From Variovorax terrae (GTDB lineage Bacteria; Pseudomonadota; Gammaproteobacteria; Burkholderiales; Burkholderiaceae_C), in NCBI RefSeq assembly GCF_022809125.1, contig NZ_JALGBI010000003.1:702608-766607 (forward strand): a DNA stretch of 64,000 bases, given 5' to 3'. This document shows positions 52,375 to 61,082 of this stretch, piece by piece. The notes under the pieces are model-generated. The model ran no database searches and had not been told where the DNA came from. It saw only the letters and a program-made list of their open reading frames with translations. The first letter of the stretch is position 1, and every line of letters begins with the position of its first letter. Made by a program: the position numbers and the translations under genes.

Positions 52375-52959
52375 TCAGGACTTGCCCAGCAGCGCTTCCT
52401 TGAGTTTCCAGTCGGCCGGCTGGGAGCCCAGCCAGATGCGCATCAGGGCATTGAAGAACTCGGGCTCCTTGAACGGCTCGATCTGCGGGCTGCACTTGAC
52501 GGTGATGAGGGTCCCGGTGCCGGGAATCCAGTCGATGGTGAAGTTGTCGCCGGCGTTGAGCTTCTTGCAGTCGGAAAACAGCTGGCTCATGCGCAGCACG
52601 CCGGGCACCACCTTGGAGAACGCGGCCTTGTCCATGTTGTCTTCCATGCCGCGCGAGAACAGCTTGCCGAGCTCGGCGGAGTCGATGTCGCGCAGCATGG
52701 TGATGCTCATGCGCTTGGCGCCGGGCGTGGCATAGACCTCTTCGGGCGTGCCGGCCTTCTTGGTCAGGTACAGGCCGGCGGTGTAGACCTTGAAGATCGC
52801 CTTGTAGCGCACGCCGGCGCCGTTGAGCTGCAGCTTGGTGCCGCGCACCTCGATGCTGTCCTCGAGCTTGACGCCCCCCACCTCCACCGTGGCGGCCGCC
52901 GCGCTCGCGGCCATCAGGCAGGCGCCCACGGCCAACACCCATTGGTCAAGCAATCTCAT
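52375..52959 (-). CDS. Exported chalcone isomerase-like protein
   Basis: This 194-residue protein has a Sec signal (Met-Arg-Leu-Leu-Asp-Gln-Trp-Val, Ala-Ala-Ala near residue 23). It is a chalcone-isomerase-like beta-alpha domain with Gly-Val-Arg-Tyr-Lys-Ala-Ile-Phe-Lys-Val-Tyr-x-Ala-Gly-Leu-Tyr-Leu and Met-Arg-Ile-Trp-Leu-Gly. The bacterial exported members (CHASP/CHIL type) have no known flavonoid substrate; fatty acid binding is suspected for the fold. It is convergent with gph. No operon partner. Confidence 0.82.
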   Translation of the reverse strand: MRLLDQWVLAVGACLMAASAAAATVEVGGVKLEDSIEVRGTKLQLNGAGVRYKAIFKVYTAGLYLTKKAGTPEEVYATPGAKRMSITMLRDIDSAELGKLFSRGMEDNMDKAAFSKVVPGVLRMSQLFSDCKKLNAGDNFTIDWIPGTGTLITVKCSPQIEPFKEPEFFNALMRIWLGSQPADWKLKEALLGKS

Positions 52960-53166
52960 CGTTGTCTCCTGAAATAGAACGATCGTGCATTTTTTGTTAC
53001 GGGATTGTTACGGCCGCCGGATCGGCTGGCAACAGGGTTTTGCCGGAGTCCGTTCCTCCCTGTGCAGCGCCATGGTACAGGCCGCCTGTGGCGGCGGTCC
53101 ATCCATTCCCGCGCCGACGCCAGCGGAATGGCGGCGCCGGCTTTTTTGTTTGATACACTGCCTTCC
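52960..53166. other. Intergenic region upstream of the trp leader
   Basis: About 200 bases with no gene. It includes a T-rich stretch followed by GATACACT (53141-53159), a possible -10 region for the trp leader RNA. A GTTACGG pair at 52997-53012 is noted, without interpretation. Confidence 0.45.
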
Positions 53167-53250
53167 ATGTTCATTCACCGCACCACCATCACAGGTTTGA
53201 GCGACCGGGGAGCCTGGCCCTGGCGCAAGCCTGATTCTGTGCGTTCCTGA
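53167..53250 (+). CDS. trpL: trp leader peptide
   Basis: A 27-codon ORF starts at ATG 53167 with a leader-like sequence and carries two Trp codons in Trp17-Pro-Trp19 (53215-53217 and 53221-53223), a rate far above chance. Slow translation there at low Trp-tRNA would expose the downstream segment and change pairing. It lies 107 bases upstream of the trpE GTG. Alternative hairpins at 53237-53290 follow. It is probably transcribed with trpE. Confidence 0.75.
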   Translation: MFIHRTTITGLSDRGAWPWRKPDSVRS

Positions 53251-53338
53251 TTGCACGGCGCTGCCGTGCGCCCGTGGCCCCTGCGGGGCCGACATCGAAG
53301 AATGAACGCGGCACCTTTTCCCTGAATCACGGTGCCGC
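53237..53338 (+). promoter_or_regulatory. trp attenuator-like hairpin region upstream of trpE
   Basis: Three stems can be seen: GCACGGC-GCT-GCCGTGC (53253-53269), GGCCCC-TGC-GGGGCC (53276-53290) and GCGGCACC-N15-GGTGCCGC (53308-53338), just before the trpE RBS GGAGG. CUGUGC (53237-53242) can pair with GCACGG (53253-53258) instead of the first stem, so ribosome stalling at Trp codons could switch folds. No U-run follows any stem, so control may be Rho-dependent or act on trpE translation. Confidence 0.65.
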
Positions 53339-53357
53339 TGAGCTGGAGGCTCAATCT

Positions 53358-54857
53358 GTGATCACCGAACTCGAATTCAAAAGTCTGGCCCAGGCCGGCT
53401 ACAACCGCATCCCGCTGATGACGGAAGCGTTTGCCGACCTCGAAACCCCTCTCTCCCTGTACCTCAAGCTGGCCCACTCGAAGGAGGGCGGCAAGCACAG
53501 CTTCCTGCTCGAATCCGTGGTGGGCGGCGAGCGCTTCGGCCGCTACAGCTTCATCGGCCTGCCGGCACGCACGCTGGTGCGCGCCAGCGGCTTCGGCGCC
53601 CAGGCCGTGACCGAAGTGGTGCGTGACGGCCAGGTGGTGGAGTCCGCGCCGGGCAATCCGCTGGACTTCATCGCGCAGTACCAGAAGCGCTTCAAGGTCG
53701 CGCTGCGGCCCGGCCTGCCGCGCTTTTGCGGCGGCCTGGCCGGCTACTTCGGCTACGACACCGTGCGCCACATCGAGAAGAAGCTGGAGGCGAGCTGCCC
53801 GCCCGACACCCTGGGCTGCCCCGACATCCTGCTGCTGCAGTGCGAGGAACTGGCCGTCATCGACAACCTCTCGGGCAAGCTCTACCTGATCGTCTACGCC
53901 GATCCGGCCCAGCCCGAGGCCTACACCAACGCCAAGAAGCGGCTGCGCGAGCTCAAGGAGCAGCTCAAGTACTCGGTCAGCGCGCCGGTGGTCAAGCCCT
54001 CGCAGGCCTATCCGGCCGAGCGCGATTTCGCCAAGGCCGACTACCTGGCCGCGGCCGAGCGCGCCAAGGAGCTGATCGCCGCCGGCGACTTCATGCAGGT
54101 GCAGGTGGGCCAGCGCATCAAGAAGCGCTACACCGAGAGCCCGCTGTCGCTGTACCGCGCGCTGCGCTCGCTCAACCCCAGCCCCTACATGTACTACTAC
54201 CATTTCGGGGATTTCCACGTGGTGGGGGCCTCGCCCGAGATCCTGGTGCGCCAGGAGCAGGTGGAAGAGGGCCAGAAAATCACCATCCGCCCGCTGGCCG
54301 GCACGCGCCCGCGCGGCGCCACGCCCGAGAAGGACAAGGCGGCCGAGGTGGAACTCATCAACGACCCCAAGGAGCGCGCCGAGCACGTGATGCTGATCGA
54401 CCTGGCGCGCAACGACATCGGCCGCATCGCCCGCACCGGCACGGTCAAGGTGACCGAGGCCTTCGCGGTCGAGCGCTACAGCCACGTGATGCACATCGTG
54501 AGCAACGTCGAGGGCATCCTCAACGAAGGCATGACCGCCATCGACGTGCTCAAGGCCACCTTCCCGGCCGGCACGCTGACCGGCGCGCCCAAGGTGCATG
54601 CGATGGAGCTGATCGACCAGCTCGAACCCACCAAGCGCGGCCTCTATGGCGGCGCCTGCGGCTACCTCAGCTATGCCGGCGACATGGACGTGGCCATCGC
54701 CATCCGCACCGGCCTGATCAAGGACCAGGTGCTGTACGTGCAGGCCGCCGCGGGCGTGGTGGCCGACTCGGTGCCCGAGCTCGAATGGAGGGAAACCGAA
54801 GCCAAGGCGCGCGCGCTGCTGCGCGCCTCGGAGCTGGTCGAGGAAGGACTGGAGTGA
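53358..54857 (+). CDS. trpE: Anthranilate synthase component I
   Basis: This 499-residue protein is TrpE: Leu-Leu-Glu-Ser near residue 52 (the Trp feedback site), [19 protein letters not shown] and [11 protein letters not shown]. It makes anthranilate from chorismate, with TrpG supplying ammonia. GTG 53358 follows GGAGG and matches the family start. A leader peptide and hairpins upstream suggest Trp-dependent control; trpG starts 5 bases after its stop. Confidence 0.98.
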   Translation: MITELEFKSLAQAGYNRIPLMTEAFADLETPLSLYLKLAHSKEGGKHSFLLESVVGGERFGRYSFIGLPARTLVRASGFGAQAVTEVVRDGQVVESAPGNPLDFIAQYQKRFKVALRPGLPRFCGGLAGYFGYDTVRHIEKKLEASCPPDTLGCPDILLLQCEELAVIDNLSGKLYLIVYADPAQPEAYTNAKKRLRELKEQLKYSVSAPVVKPSQAYPAERDFAKADYLAAAERAKELIAAGDFMQVQVGQRIKKRYTESPLSLYRALRSLNPSPYMYYYHFGDFHVVGASPEILVRQEQVEEGQKITIRPLAGTRPRGATPEKDKAAEVELINDPKERAEHVMLIDLARNDIGRIARTGTVKVTEAFAVERYSHVMHIVSNVEGILNEGMTAIDVLKATFPAGTLTGAPKVHAMELIDQLEPTKRGLYGGACGYLSYAGDMDVAIAIRTGLIKDQVLYVQAAAGVVADSVPELEWRETEAKARALLRASELVEEGLE

Positions 54858-54862
54858 GCGCC

Positions 54863-55435
54863 ATGAAAATCCTGATGATCGACAACTACGACAGCTTCAC
54901 CTACAACCTAGTGCAGTACTTCGGCGAACTCGGCGCCGAGGTCGAGGTGTTCCGCAACGACGAGATCACGGTCGAGGGCGTGGCCGCGCGCCGCCCCGAC
55001 CGCCTGGTGGTCTCGCCCGGGCCCTGCTCGCCGGCCGAGGCGGGCATCTCGGTCGCGGCCATCCGGCACTTTGCCGGCCAGTTGCCAATCCTCGGCGTGT
55101 GCCTGGGGCACCAGAGCATCGGCGCGGCCTTCGGCGGGACCATCATCCGCGCGCAGCAGCTGATGCACGGCAAGACCAGCGTCATCACCACCACGCGCCA
55201 GGGCGTGTTCGCCGGCCTGCCCGAGCAGTTCACCGTGAACCGCTACCACTCGCTGGCGATCGAGCGCGCCACCTGCCCCGAGGTGCTCGAGGTGACGGCC
55301 TGGACCGACGACGGCGAGATCATGGGCGTGCGCCACAGGGAGCTTGCCATCCAGGGCGTGCAGTTCCATCCCGAGTCCATCCTCACCGAGCATGGGCATG
55401 CCCTGCTGAAGAATTTCCTGGAGCAGCGCGCGTGA
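54863..55435 (+). CDS. trpG: Anthranilate synthase component II (glutamine amidotransferase)
   Basis: This 190-residue class I amidotransferase begins [13 protein letters not shown] and has the triad regions Gly-Val-Cys-Leu-Gly-His-Gln and Phe-His-Pro-Glu-Ser. It supplies ammonia to TrpE; in betaproteobacteria the same subunit often serves folate synthesis as PabA. ATG 54863 is chosen; GTG 54854 in frame is an alternative. A threonine aldolase gene, not trpD, follows. Confidence 0.97.
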   Translation: MKILMIDNYDSFTYNLVQYFGELGAEVEVFRNDEITVEGVAARRPDRLVVSPGPCSPAEAGISVAAIRHFAGQLPILGVCLGHQSIGAAFGGTIIRAQQLMHGKTSVITTTRQGVFAGLPEQFTVNRYHSLAIERATCPEVLEVTAWTDDGEIMGVRHRELAIQGVQFHPESILTEHGHALLKNFLEQRA

Positions 55436-55495
55436 AGGCGGCGGCGATCACAGGGATCGCTGCCCGCGCCCGTTCCACCTTTCCCGGAGACCGAC

Positions 55496-56536
55496 ATGGC
55501 TGACATCGACCTGCGCAGCGACACCGTCACCCGCCCCACGCCCGCCATGCGCGCGGCGATGGCGGCCGCGCCGCTGGGCGACGACGTGTTCGGCGACGAC
55601 CCGAGCGTCAACGCGCTGCAGCAGAAGATCGCCGCGCTGCTGGGCTTCGAGGCCGCGCTGTTCGTGCCCACGGGCACGCAGAGCAACCTCTGCGCCCTGC
55701 TGGCGCACTGCCAGCGCGGCGACGAGTACCTCGTCGGCCAGATGGCGCACTGCTACCGCTGGGAAGGCGGTGGCGGCGCGGTGTTCGGCAGCGTGCAGCC
55801 GCAGCCGATCGCGCACCAGCCCGACGGCACGCTGGCGCTGGCCGACATCGAGGCCGCCATCAAGCCCGATGACGCGCATTTCGCGCGCACCCGGCTGCTG
55901 GCGCTGGAGAACACGCTGGGCGGCCAGTTGCTGCCGTTCGGCTACGTGCAGCAGGCCACGCAGCTGGCGCAGGACCGGGGTCTGGGTCGCCACCTGGACG
56001 GCGCGCGGCTGTTCAACGCGGCGGTGGCGCAGGCCGGGCCGGGCGGCGATGCCTTCGCCGAGGCCCGGCGCATCGCGCAATGCTTCGACAGCGTCTCGGT
56101 CTGCTTCAGCAAGGGCCTGGGCGCGCCCGTGGGCTCGGCCCTGTGCGGCAGCCGCGAGTTCATCGCGCGCGCCCACCGCGTGCGCAAGATGGCCGGCGGC
56201 GGCCTGCGCCAGGCCGGCCTGCTGGCGGCGGCCGCCTCGTATGCGCTGGACCACCATGTCGAGCGGCTGGCCGCCGACCACGCACTGGCGCGCCGGCTGG
56301 CCGAGGGCGTGGCGGGCATCGCGGGGCTGCGGGTGGAGCCGCCGCAGACCAACATCGTGTTCGCCGACCTGGTGGGCGAGTCGCGCGAGCAGGCGCCGGC
56401 GCTGCGGGCGCACCTGCAGGCGCGCGGCATCCTGACCACCGGGGTGTACCGGCTGCGCTTCGTGACCCATCTGGACGTGGATGCGGCCGGCGTGGACCGC
56501 GCCGCCGCGGCCATCCGCGAATTCTTCAACGCCTAG
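55496..56536 (+). CDS. ltaE: Low-specificity L-threonine aldolase
   Basis: This 346-residue fold-type I PLP enzyme has Met-Ala-Asp-Ile-Asp-Leu-Arg-Ser-Asp-Thr-Val-Thr, the PLP ring His region, Leu-Asp-Gly-Ala-Arg-Leu-Phe-Asn and the PLP Lys in Cys-Phe-Ser-Lys-Gly-Leu-Gly-Ala. It cleaves L-threonine/allo-threonine to glycine and acetaldehyde. It lies between trpG and a LysE/RhtB exporter gene, so an amino-acid-linked pair is inserted in the trp operon. GGAG lies before ATG 55496. Confidence 0.93.
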   Translation: MADIDLRSDTVTRPTPAMRAAMAAAPLGDDVFGDDPSVNALQQKIAALLGFEAALFVPTGTQSNLCALLAHCQRGDEYLVGQMAHCYRWEGGGGAVFGSVQPQPIAHQPDGTLALADIEAAIKPDDAHFARTRLLALENTLGGQLLPFGYVQQATQLAQDRGLGRHLDGARLFNAAVAQAGPGGDAFAEARRIAQCFDSVSVCFSKGLGAPVGSALCGSREFIARAHRVRKMAGGGLRQAGLLAAAASYALDHHVERLAADHALARRLAEGVAGIAGLRVEPPQTNIVFADLVGESREQAPALRAHLQARGILTTGVYRLRFVTHLDVDAAGVDRAAAAIREFFNA

Positions 56537-56545
56537 GAACCGATC

Positions 56546-57211
56546 ATGGGCATCGATCATCTGCTGCTGTTCATCGCCGCCGGCCTGCTGCTCAACCTCA
56601 CGCCGGGGCCGGACGTGCTGTACATCGTCACGCATGCGCTGCGCCGCGGCGCGCGGGCCGGGGTGGTGGCCGCCTTCGGCATCACGGCGGGCTGCTTCGT
56701 GCACATCGGGGCGGCGGCCATCGGCGTGAGTGCGCTGATGGCGGCGTCGGCCACGGCATTCACCGTGCTCAAGTGGGCCGGCGCGGCCTACCTGGTGTGG
56801 GTGGGCGTGCGCATGCTGCTGTCGCGCCAGTCGCCCGATGCTATTGATTTTGTAGCATCCAATGACCCACCGGCGCGGACCCTGGGCCTGAAAACCATCT
56901 TTTTCCAGGGATTCTGGACGAATGCGCTCAATCCCAAGGTGGCGCTGTTCTTCCTGGCCTTCCTGCCGCAGTTCATCGCGCCCGGGGCCGAGCACAAGGC
57001 GCTGTCCTTTCTGCTGCTGGGGCTGCTGTTCAACTTCAACGGCCTGTGGGTCAACATCGGCTGGGCGCTGGTGGCGGCCTGGGCTGCGGCCCGCGTGGGC
57101 GCCGTGCGCCGCGGCATGCACTGGCTGGAGCGCGCGGCCGGCGCGCTGTTCATCGGTTTTGGCCTGAAGCTGGCCCTGTCGGACGCGCCGGGCACGGCGT
57201 CCGGCATCTGA
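56546..57211 (+). CDS. LysE/RhtB-family amino acid exporter
   Basis: This 221-residue protein has five to six hydrophobic segments, with the family motif Asn-Leu-Thr-Pro-Gly-Pro-Asp near the N-terminus and Asn-Pro-Lys-Val-Ala-Leu-Phe-Phe-Leu in the middle. RhtB-type proteins export threonine, homoserine, leucine and others. Its position between threonine aldolase and trpD suggests overflow export of threonine or an aromatic amino acid. An in-frame 17-bp palindrome (56840-56856) lies in the cytoplasmic loop. Confidence 0.9.
   Translation: MGIDHLLLFIAAGLLLNLTPGPDVLYIVTHALRRGARAGVVAAFGITAGCFVHIGAAAIGVSALMAASATAFTVLKWAGAAYLVWVGVRMLLSRQSPDAIDFVASNDPPARTLGLKTIFFQGFWTNALNPKVALFFLAFLPQFIAPGAEHKALSFLLLGLLFNFNGLWVNIGWALVAAWAAARVGAVRRGMHWLERAAGALFIGFGLKLALSDAPGTASGI
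56840..56856. repeat. 17-bp AT-rich palindromic element, copy 10
   Basis: GCTATTGATTTTGTAGC in the exporter gene, in frame; GAT and ATC outside extend the arms. Confidence 0.85.
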
Positions 57212-57228
57212 ATTTTCGAGGAGACGCC

Positions 57229-58260
57229 ATGTCCATCACCCCCCAGGAAGCGCTGCAGCGCACCATCGAACACCGCGAAATCTTCCACGACGAGATGCTG
57301 AAGATCGTGCGCCTGATCATGAGCGGCGAGCTCTCGCCTGTGATGACGGCGGCGCTGATCACCGGCCTGCGCGTCAAGAAGGAAACCATCGGCGAGATCA
57401 CCGCTGCCGCGCAGGTGATGCGCGAGTTCTCCACCAAGGTCCACGTGGCCGACAAGACGCACCTGGTGGACATCGTGGGCACCGGCGGTGACGGCGCCAA
57501 CACCTTCAACATCTCGACCTGCGCCATGTTCGTGGCGGCCGCGGCCGGCGCCAAGGTCAGCAAGCACGGCGGGCGCAGCGTGTCCAGCAAGTCCGGCAGC
57601 GCCGACGTGGTGGAGAACCTGGGCATCGCGCTCAACCTTCCGCCCGAGGCCATTGCGCAGTGCATCGCCGAGGTCGGCATCGGCTTCATGTTCGCGCCCA
57701 ACCACCACCCGGCCATGAAGAACGTGGCGCCGGTGCGCAAGGAACTGGGCGTGCGCACCATCTTCAACATCCTGGGCCCGCTGACCAACCCGGCGAGCGC
57801 GCCCAACATCCTGATGGGCGTGTTCCACCCCGACCTCGTGGGCATCCAGATCCGCGCGCTGCAGCGCCTGGGCGCCGAGCACGCGCTGGTGGTCTACGGC
57901 CGCGACGGCATGGACGAGATCAGCCTGGGCGCCGCCACGCAGGTGGGCGAGCTGAAGAACGGCGAGATCACCGAGTACGAGATCCATCCCGAGGACTTCA
58001 ACCTGCCCATGGCCAGCAACCGCGCGCTCAAGGTGGATACGCCTGAGCAGTCCAAGGCCATGCTGCTGGGCGTGCTGGACAACCAGCCCGGCGCCGCGCG
58101 CGACATCGTGATCCTCAACGCCGCCGCCGCGCTGTATGCGGCGAATGTGGTGGAGTCGATCCAGGCCGGCGTCGAGCGCGCACGCACGGCCATCGAATCG
58201 GGCGCGGCCCGGGCCCGGCTCGAACAACTGGTGGCGAAGACCCAGGCGCTGGCGCCGTGA
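57229..58260 (+). CDS. trpD: Anthranilate phosphoribosyltransferase
   Basis: This 343-residue protein has the TrpD glycine-rich phosphate loop Gly-Thr-Gly-Gly-Asp (84-88 or so) and Lys-His-Gly-Gly-Arg-Ser, with Asn-Ile-Leu-Gly-Pro-Leu-Thr-Asn-Pro and Asp-Glu-Ile-Ser near the metal site. It transfers ribose-5-phosphate from PRPP to anthranilate. GGAGA precedes ATG 57229. Its stop overlaps the GTG of a small membrane-protein gene (58257), so the extra gene is translationally coupled. Confidence 0.98.
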   Translation: MSITPQEALQRTIEHREIFHDEMLKIVRLIMSGELSPVMTAALITGLRVKKETIGEITAAAQVMREFSTKVHVADKTHLVDIVGTGGDGANTFNISTCAMFVAAAAGAKVSKHGGRSVSSKSGSADVVENLGIALNLPPEAIAQCIAEVGIGFMFAPNHHPAMKNVAPVRKELGVRTIFNILGPLTNPASAPNILMGVFHPDLVGIQIRALQRLGAEHALVVYGRDGMDEISLGAATQVGELKNGEITEYEIHPEDFNLPMASNRALKVDTPEQSKAMLLGVLDNQPGAARDIVILNAAAALYAANVVESIQAGVERARTAIESGAARARLEQLVAKTQALAP

Positions 58261-58745
58261 GCTTTCACCCGCTGTCGGCCCGCCGCACGCGGGAGGCGCT
58301 GCGCGAGGGCGCCGTCTCGCAGCGCGACGAGCTGCGCTACTGGCTGCTGTCGTCGCTGATCTGGCTGTTCTACCTCTATCATGCCGGCTGGGTCGGCCTG
58401 CAGCTCAACTGGTTCGTGCTGTATGACGTGGCCGTCGCCGTCGCGATCCTGTGGATCGGCCTGAACGAGGCATTCAAGGCGAACGGCGGGCCGGCGGGGC
58501 AGGATTTCGTGCGCAGGGTGGTGCTGGTGGGCGTGCCGCTGGGCGTCGTGGTGCTGCTGGCCAGCCAGGCGCTGTACTGGGCGAGCTGGCAGCTTTTTCC
58601 GCTGGTGTTCGACCACCGCTCGTTCCGCGATCCTTCGCTGGCGTGGCAGGTGGCGAATTTCGTGATTTTCAATGGTATCCAGGCCTGGTTCTGGTGGCGC
58701 ACCTGCCACCATCTGGCCTTGCTGAAGGATTCAAGAAATGGCTGA
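58257..58745 (+). CDS. Small hypothetical membrane protein within trp operon
   Basis: This 162-residue protein has about four hydrophobic segments (from residue 30), with an N-terminal basic region of Arg-Arg-Thr-Arg-Glu. No family recognised. GTG 58257 overlaps the trpD stop, which supports it as a real gene. It is rich in Trp and Tyr (near 10% Trp in places), so its synthesis would be tryptophan-sensitive; whether this is meaningful in the trp operon is open. Confidence 0.65.
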   Translation: MSFHPLSARRTREALREGAVSQRDELRYWLLSSLIWLFYLYHAGWVGLQLNWFVLYDVAVAVAILWIGLNEAFKANGGPAGQDFVRRVVLVGVPLGVVVLLASQALYWASWQLFPLVFDHRSFRDPSLAWQVANFVIFNGIQAWFWWRTCHHLALLKDSRNG

Positions 58746-58810
58746 CAGACCCTGGGCTGGGGCAACCGGTGGCGAAGACCGCCGCACCACCCTGAGGACA
58801 GGACTGTTGT

Positions 58811-58839
58811 TTGACGTTTTGCCGCTTTGACGCTATAGT
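58811..58839 (+). promoter_or_regulatory. Promoter of the toxin-antitoxin pair
   Basis: TTGACG (58811-58816) and TATAGT (58834-58839) with 17-bp spacing. Start would fall near 58846, the antitoxin ATG, so the RNA may be leaderless. A second TTGACG at 58827-58832 may belong to an operator. Confidence 0.65.
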
Positions 58840-58845
58840 GACTTG

Positions 58846-59085
58846 ATGCAAGCTTCAGCCACGTCCACGCGCGCCACTGTCTACTTCGACGGCGAGCTCC
58901 ATCAGGCGCTGCGCCTGAAGGCGGCCACCTCGGGCCTGAGCATCTCCGACCTCGTCAACCGCGCCGTCAGCGCGGCGCTGGCGGAAGATGCTGACGATGT
59001 GCAGGCGCACCGCGACCGCGCCCTGGAGCCCGTGGTGGATTTTGCCGATCTGGTCGTTTCGCTCAAGGCCAGCGGCAAAATCTGA
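58846..59085 (+). CDS. Ribbon-helix-helix antitoxin
   Basis: This 79-residue protein has a RHH-type N-terminus (Ala-Thr-Val-Tyr-Phe-Asp-Gly-Glu-Leu-His-Gln-Ala-Leu, then Ser-Ile-Ser-Asp-Leu-Val-Asn-Arg-Ala-Val), followed by an acidic tail that would cover the toxin. ATG 58846 is used; a TTG three bases upstream is the alternative. A promoter lies just upstream. It is followed after nine bases by a RelE/ParE-like gene, the standard order. It likely represses its own promoter as a dimer. Confidence 0.83.
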   Translation: MQASATSTRATVYFDGELHQALRLKAATSGLSISDLVNRAVSAALAEDADDVQAHRDRALEPVVDFADLVVSLKASGKI

Positions 59086-59094
59086 ACCCGCGCC

Positions 59095-59364
59095 TTGGCT
59101 TCCTATCGCATCGTCATCAAGGCCAGCGCGGCGAAAGAGCTCGAAGCCATAGGCCGCAAGCCGGACCGGCAGCGCCTGGTGGAACGCATCGGGGCGCTGG
59201 CGCAAAATCCCCGTCCGCAGGGCTGTGAAAAACTGTCTGGCCAGGTGGACCTGTACCGCGTGCGAAGCGGCAGTTACCGCGTGGTCTACGAGATCCAGGA
59301 CGATGTGGTGCTGGTCACCGTCGTCATGATCGGCCATCGCAAAGATATCTACCGAAAGCTCTGA
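59095..59364 (+). CDS. RelE/ParE-family toxin
   Basis: This 89-residue protein has the RelE/ParE fold: Tyr-Arg-Ile-Val-Ile-Lys-Ala-Ser-Ala-Ala-Lys-Glu-Leu, Leu-Ser-Gly-Gln-Val-Asp-Leu-Tyr-Arg-Val-Arg-Ser-Gly-Ser-Tyr-Arg-Val-Val-Tyr and Val-Val-Met-Ile-Gly-His-Arg-Lys-Asp-Ile-Tyr. It may cut mRNA at the ribosome (RelE) or poison gyrase (ParE); these cannot be told apart here. The start is TTG 59095. The pair lies between trpD and trpC, an unusual site. Confidence 0.83.
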   Translation: MASYRIVIKASAAKELEAIGRKPDRQRLVERIGALAQNPRPQGCEKLSGQVDLYRVRSGSYRVVYEIQDDVVLVTVVMIGHRKDIYRKL

Positions 59365-59367
59365 TCC

Positions 59368-60171
59368 ATGTCCGACATCCTCAACCAGATCGTGGCCGTG
59401 AAGCGCGAAGAAATCGCGGCGGCGCTCGCCAAGAAACCGCTGGCCGCGATGCGCGCCGACGCCGAGAGCCGCGTGCTCACGCGCGACTTCACCGGCGCGC
59501 TGCGTGCCAGGATTGCCGCCGGCCAGGCCGCGGTGATCGCCGAGATCAAGAAGGCCAGCCCGTCCAAGGGCGTGCTGCGCGACGACTTCATCCCGGCCGA
59601 CATCGCGCAAAGCTATGCCGAGGGCGACGGCAAGACCAGCGCCGCCTGCCTCTCGGTGCTGACCGACCGCCAGTTCTTCCAGGGCCAGCCGGACTACCTC
59701 AAGCAGGCCCGCGCCTCCTGCGACCTGCCGGTGCTGCGCAAGGACTTCATGGTCGACCCCTACCAGATCTACGAGTCGCGGGCCATGGGCGCCGACTGCG
59801 TGCTGCTGATCGCGGCCTGCCTTCAGGATGCGCTGATGGCCGAGCTCGAAGCCATCGCCCGCAGCCTGGACATGGCGGTGCTGGTGGAGGTGCACGACCG
59901 GCCCGAGCTGGAGCGCGCGCTGAAGCTCAGGACGCCGCTGATCGGCATCAACAACCGCAACCTGCGCACGTTCGAGGTGTCGCTCGAAACCACGCTGGCG
60001 CTGCGCCAGGACGTGCCGGCCGACCGCCTGCTGGTCACCGAATCGGGCATCCTGGCGCCGGCCGACGTGAAGCGCATGCGCGACGCCGACATCCATGCCT
60101 TCCTGGTGGGCGAGGCCTTCATGCGCGCGCCCGACCCGGGGCTGGCGCTGGCGGGCCTATTCAAGGCCTGA
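59368..60171 (+). CDS. trpC: Indole-3-glycerol-phosphate synthase
   Basis: This 267-residue TIM-barrel enzyme has [25 protein letters not shown] and Glu-Ser-Gly-Ile, the TrpC catalytic Glu/Lys and phosphate loops. It makes indoleglycerol phosphate from CdRP. The toxin gene ends 4 bases before, so trpC sits directly behind the toxin-antitoxin pair. A 17-bp palindrome fills the gap to ung. No trpF, trpB or trpA is in the window. Confidence 0.97.
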   Translation: MSDILNQIVAVKREEIAAALAKKPLAAMRADAESRVLTRDFTGALRARIAAGQAAVIAEIKKASPSKGVLRDDFIPADIAQSYAEGDGKTSAACLSVLTDRQFFQGQPDYLKQARASCDLPVLRKDFMVDPYQIYESRAMGADCVLLIAACLQDALMAELEAIARSLDMAVLVEVHDRPELERALKLRTPLIGINNRNLRTFEVSLETTLALRQDVPADRLLVTESGILAPADVKRMRDADIHAFLVGEAFMRAPDPGLALAGLFKA

Positions 60172-60175
60172 ATTC

Positions 60176-60192
60176 GCTACTAATTTGATAGC
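60176..60192. repeat. 17-bp AT-rich palindromic element, copy 11
   Basis: GCTACTAATTTGATAGC occupies most of the 26-base gap between trpC and ung. Confidence 0.8.
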
Positions 60193-60197
60193 TTGAA

Positions 60198-60950
60198 ATG
60201 ACCGCCTCGCCTGGACATCAGGCTGTTTTTGCCTTTGAAACCCTGTCCCCGCCGGCGGCCGGGCGCCTGACGGCCTGGAACCCGGCGCAGTGGCCGGTGG
60301 CCGAGGGCTGGCAACCCCTCGTCCGCGAGTTTCTGGACGGCGCGACCGGCCGGCAGCTCGGCGCGTTCGTGCAGGCCCGGCTGGCAGCCGGCGCCGTGGT
60401 CTACCCGCCGCAGCCGTTCCGCGCCCTCGAACTCACGGCGCCGCAGGACGTGAAGGCCGTGATCCTGGGCCAGGACCCGTACCACGGCTCGGGCCAGGCC
60501 GAGGGGCTGGCGTTCTCGGTGGCGCCCGGTGTGCGGCTGCCGCCCTCGCTGCGCAACATCTTCAAGGAACTGCAGCGCGAAGACGGGCGTGCCATTCCCG
60601 CCAGTGGCTCGCTGGCCGGCTGGGCGCGCCAGGGCGTGTTGCTGCTCAACACCAGCCTCACGGTGGAAGACGGCCAGCCCGCCAGCCACGCCAAACAGGG
60701 CTGGGAAGTGCTGACCGACGCCGTGATCCGCGCCGTGTCGGCACGGCCGCAGCCGGTGGTGTTCATGCTCTGGGGCGCACATGCGCAGGCCAAGCGCGGG
60801 CTGATCGATGCACAGCGACACCTCGTGCTCACGGCCAACCATCCCTCGCCGCTGTCGGCGCTGCGGCCGCCCGAGCCCTTCATTGGCTGCGGGCATTTCT
60901 CCCGGGCCCGGGCCTGGCTCGCCGAGCGCGGCGAATCGCTCACTTTTTAA
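60198..60950 (+). CDS. ung: Uracil-DNA glycosylase
   Basis: This 250-residue family 1 UDG has the water-activating loop Gly-Gln-Asp-Pro-Tyr-His and the minor-groove loop His-Pro-Ser-Pro-Leu-Ser, plus Leu-Leu-Leu-Asn-Thr. It removes uracil from DNA at the first step of base excision repair. The N-terminus (residues 1-30) is unconserved. A 17-bp palindrome lies across the stop (60938-60954) and supplies the TAA. It is only 26 bases behind trpC, so it may be read through from the trp operon. Confidence 0.96.
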   Translation: MTASPGHQAVFAFETLSPPAAGRLTAWNPAQWPVAEGWQPLVREFLDGATGRQLGAFVQARLAAGAVVYPPQPFRALELTAPQDVKAVILGQDPYHGSGQAEGLAFSVAPGVRLPPSLRNIFKELQREDGRAIPASGSLAGWARQGVLLLNTSLTVEDGQPASHAKQGWEVLTDAVIRAVSARPQPVVFMLWGAHAQAKRGLIDAQRHLVLTANHPSPLSALRPPEPFIGCGHFSRARAWLAERGESLTF

Positions 60951-60954
60951 TAGC
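60938..60954. repeat. 17-bp AT-rich palindromic element, copy 12, at the ung stop
   Basis: GCTCACTTTTTAATAGC spans the last codons of ung and includes the TAA stop (60948-60950). Confidence 0.75.
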
Positions 60955-61082
60955 AAACAATCACCACCTGACCTGGACATTGGCCTGATTCGAAGGTGAA
61001 AAGAGTGGGGGAGGCCGGTGCGGGCGGCCACCGGGCCCGCGGCCTATACTGCCAGCCCGATTCCCCGAGCCAGGAGACCGCC

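Noticed and set aside
53101..53148. Intrinsic terminator before the trp leader (GC-rich stretch then six T)
   Set aside because: The stem pairs poorly and no gene on the plus strand ends upstream nearby; the T-run more likely belongs to the promoter region.
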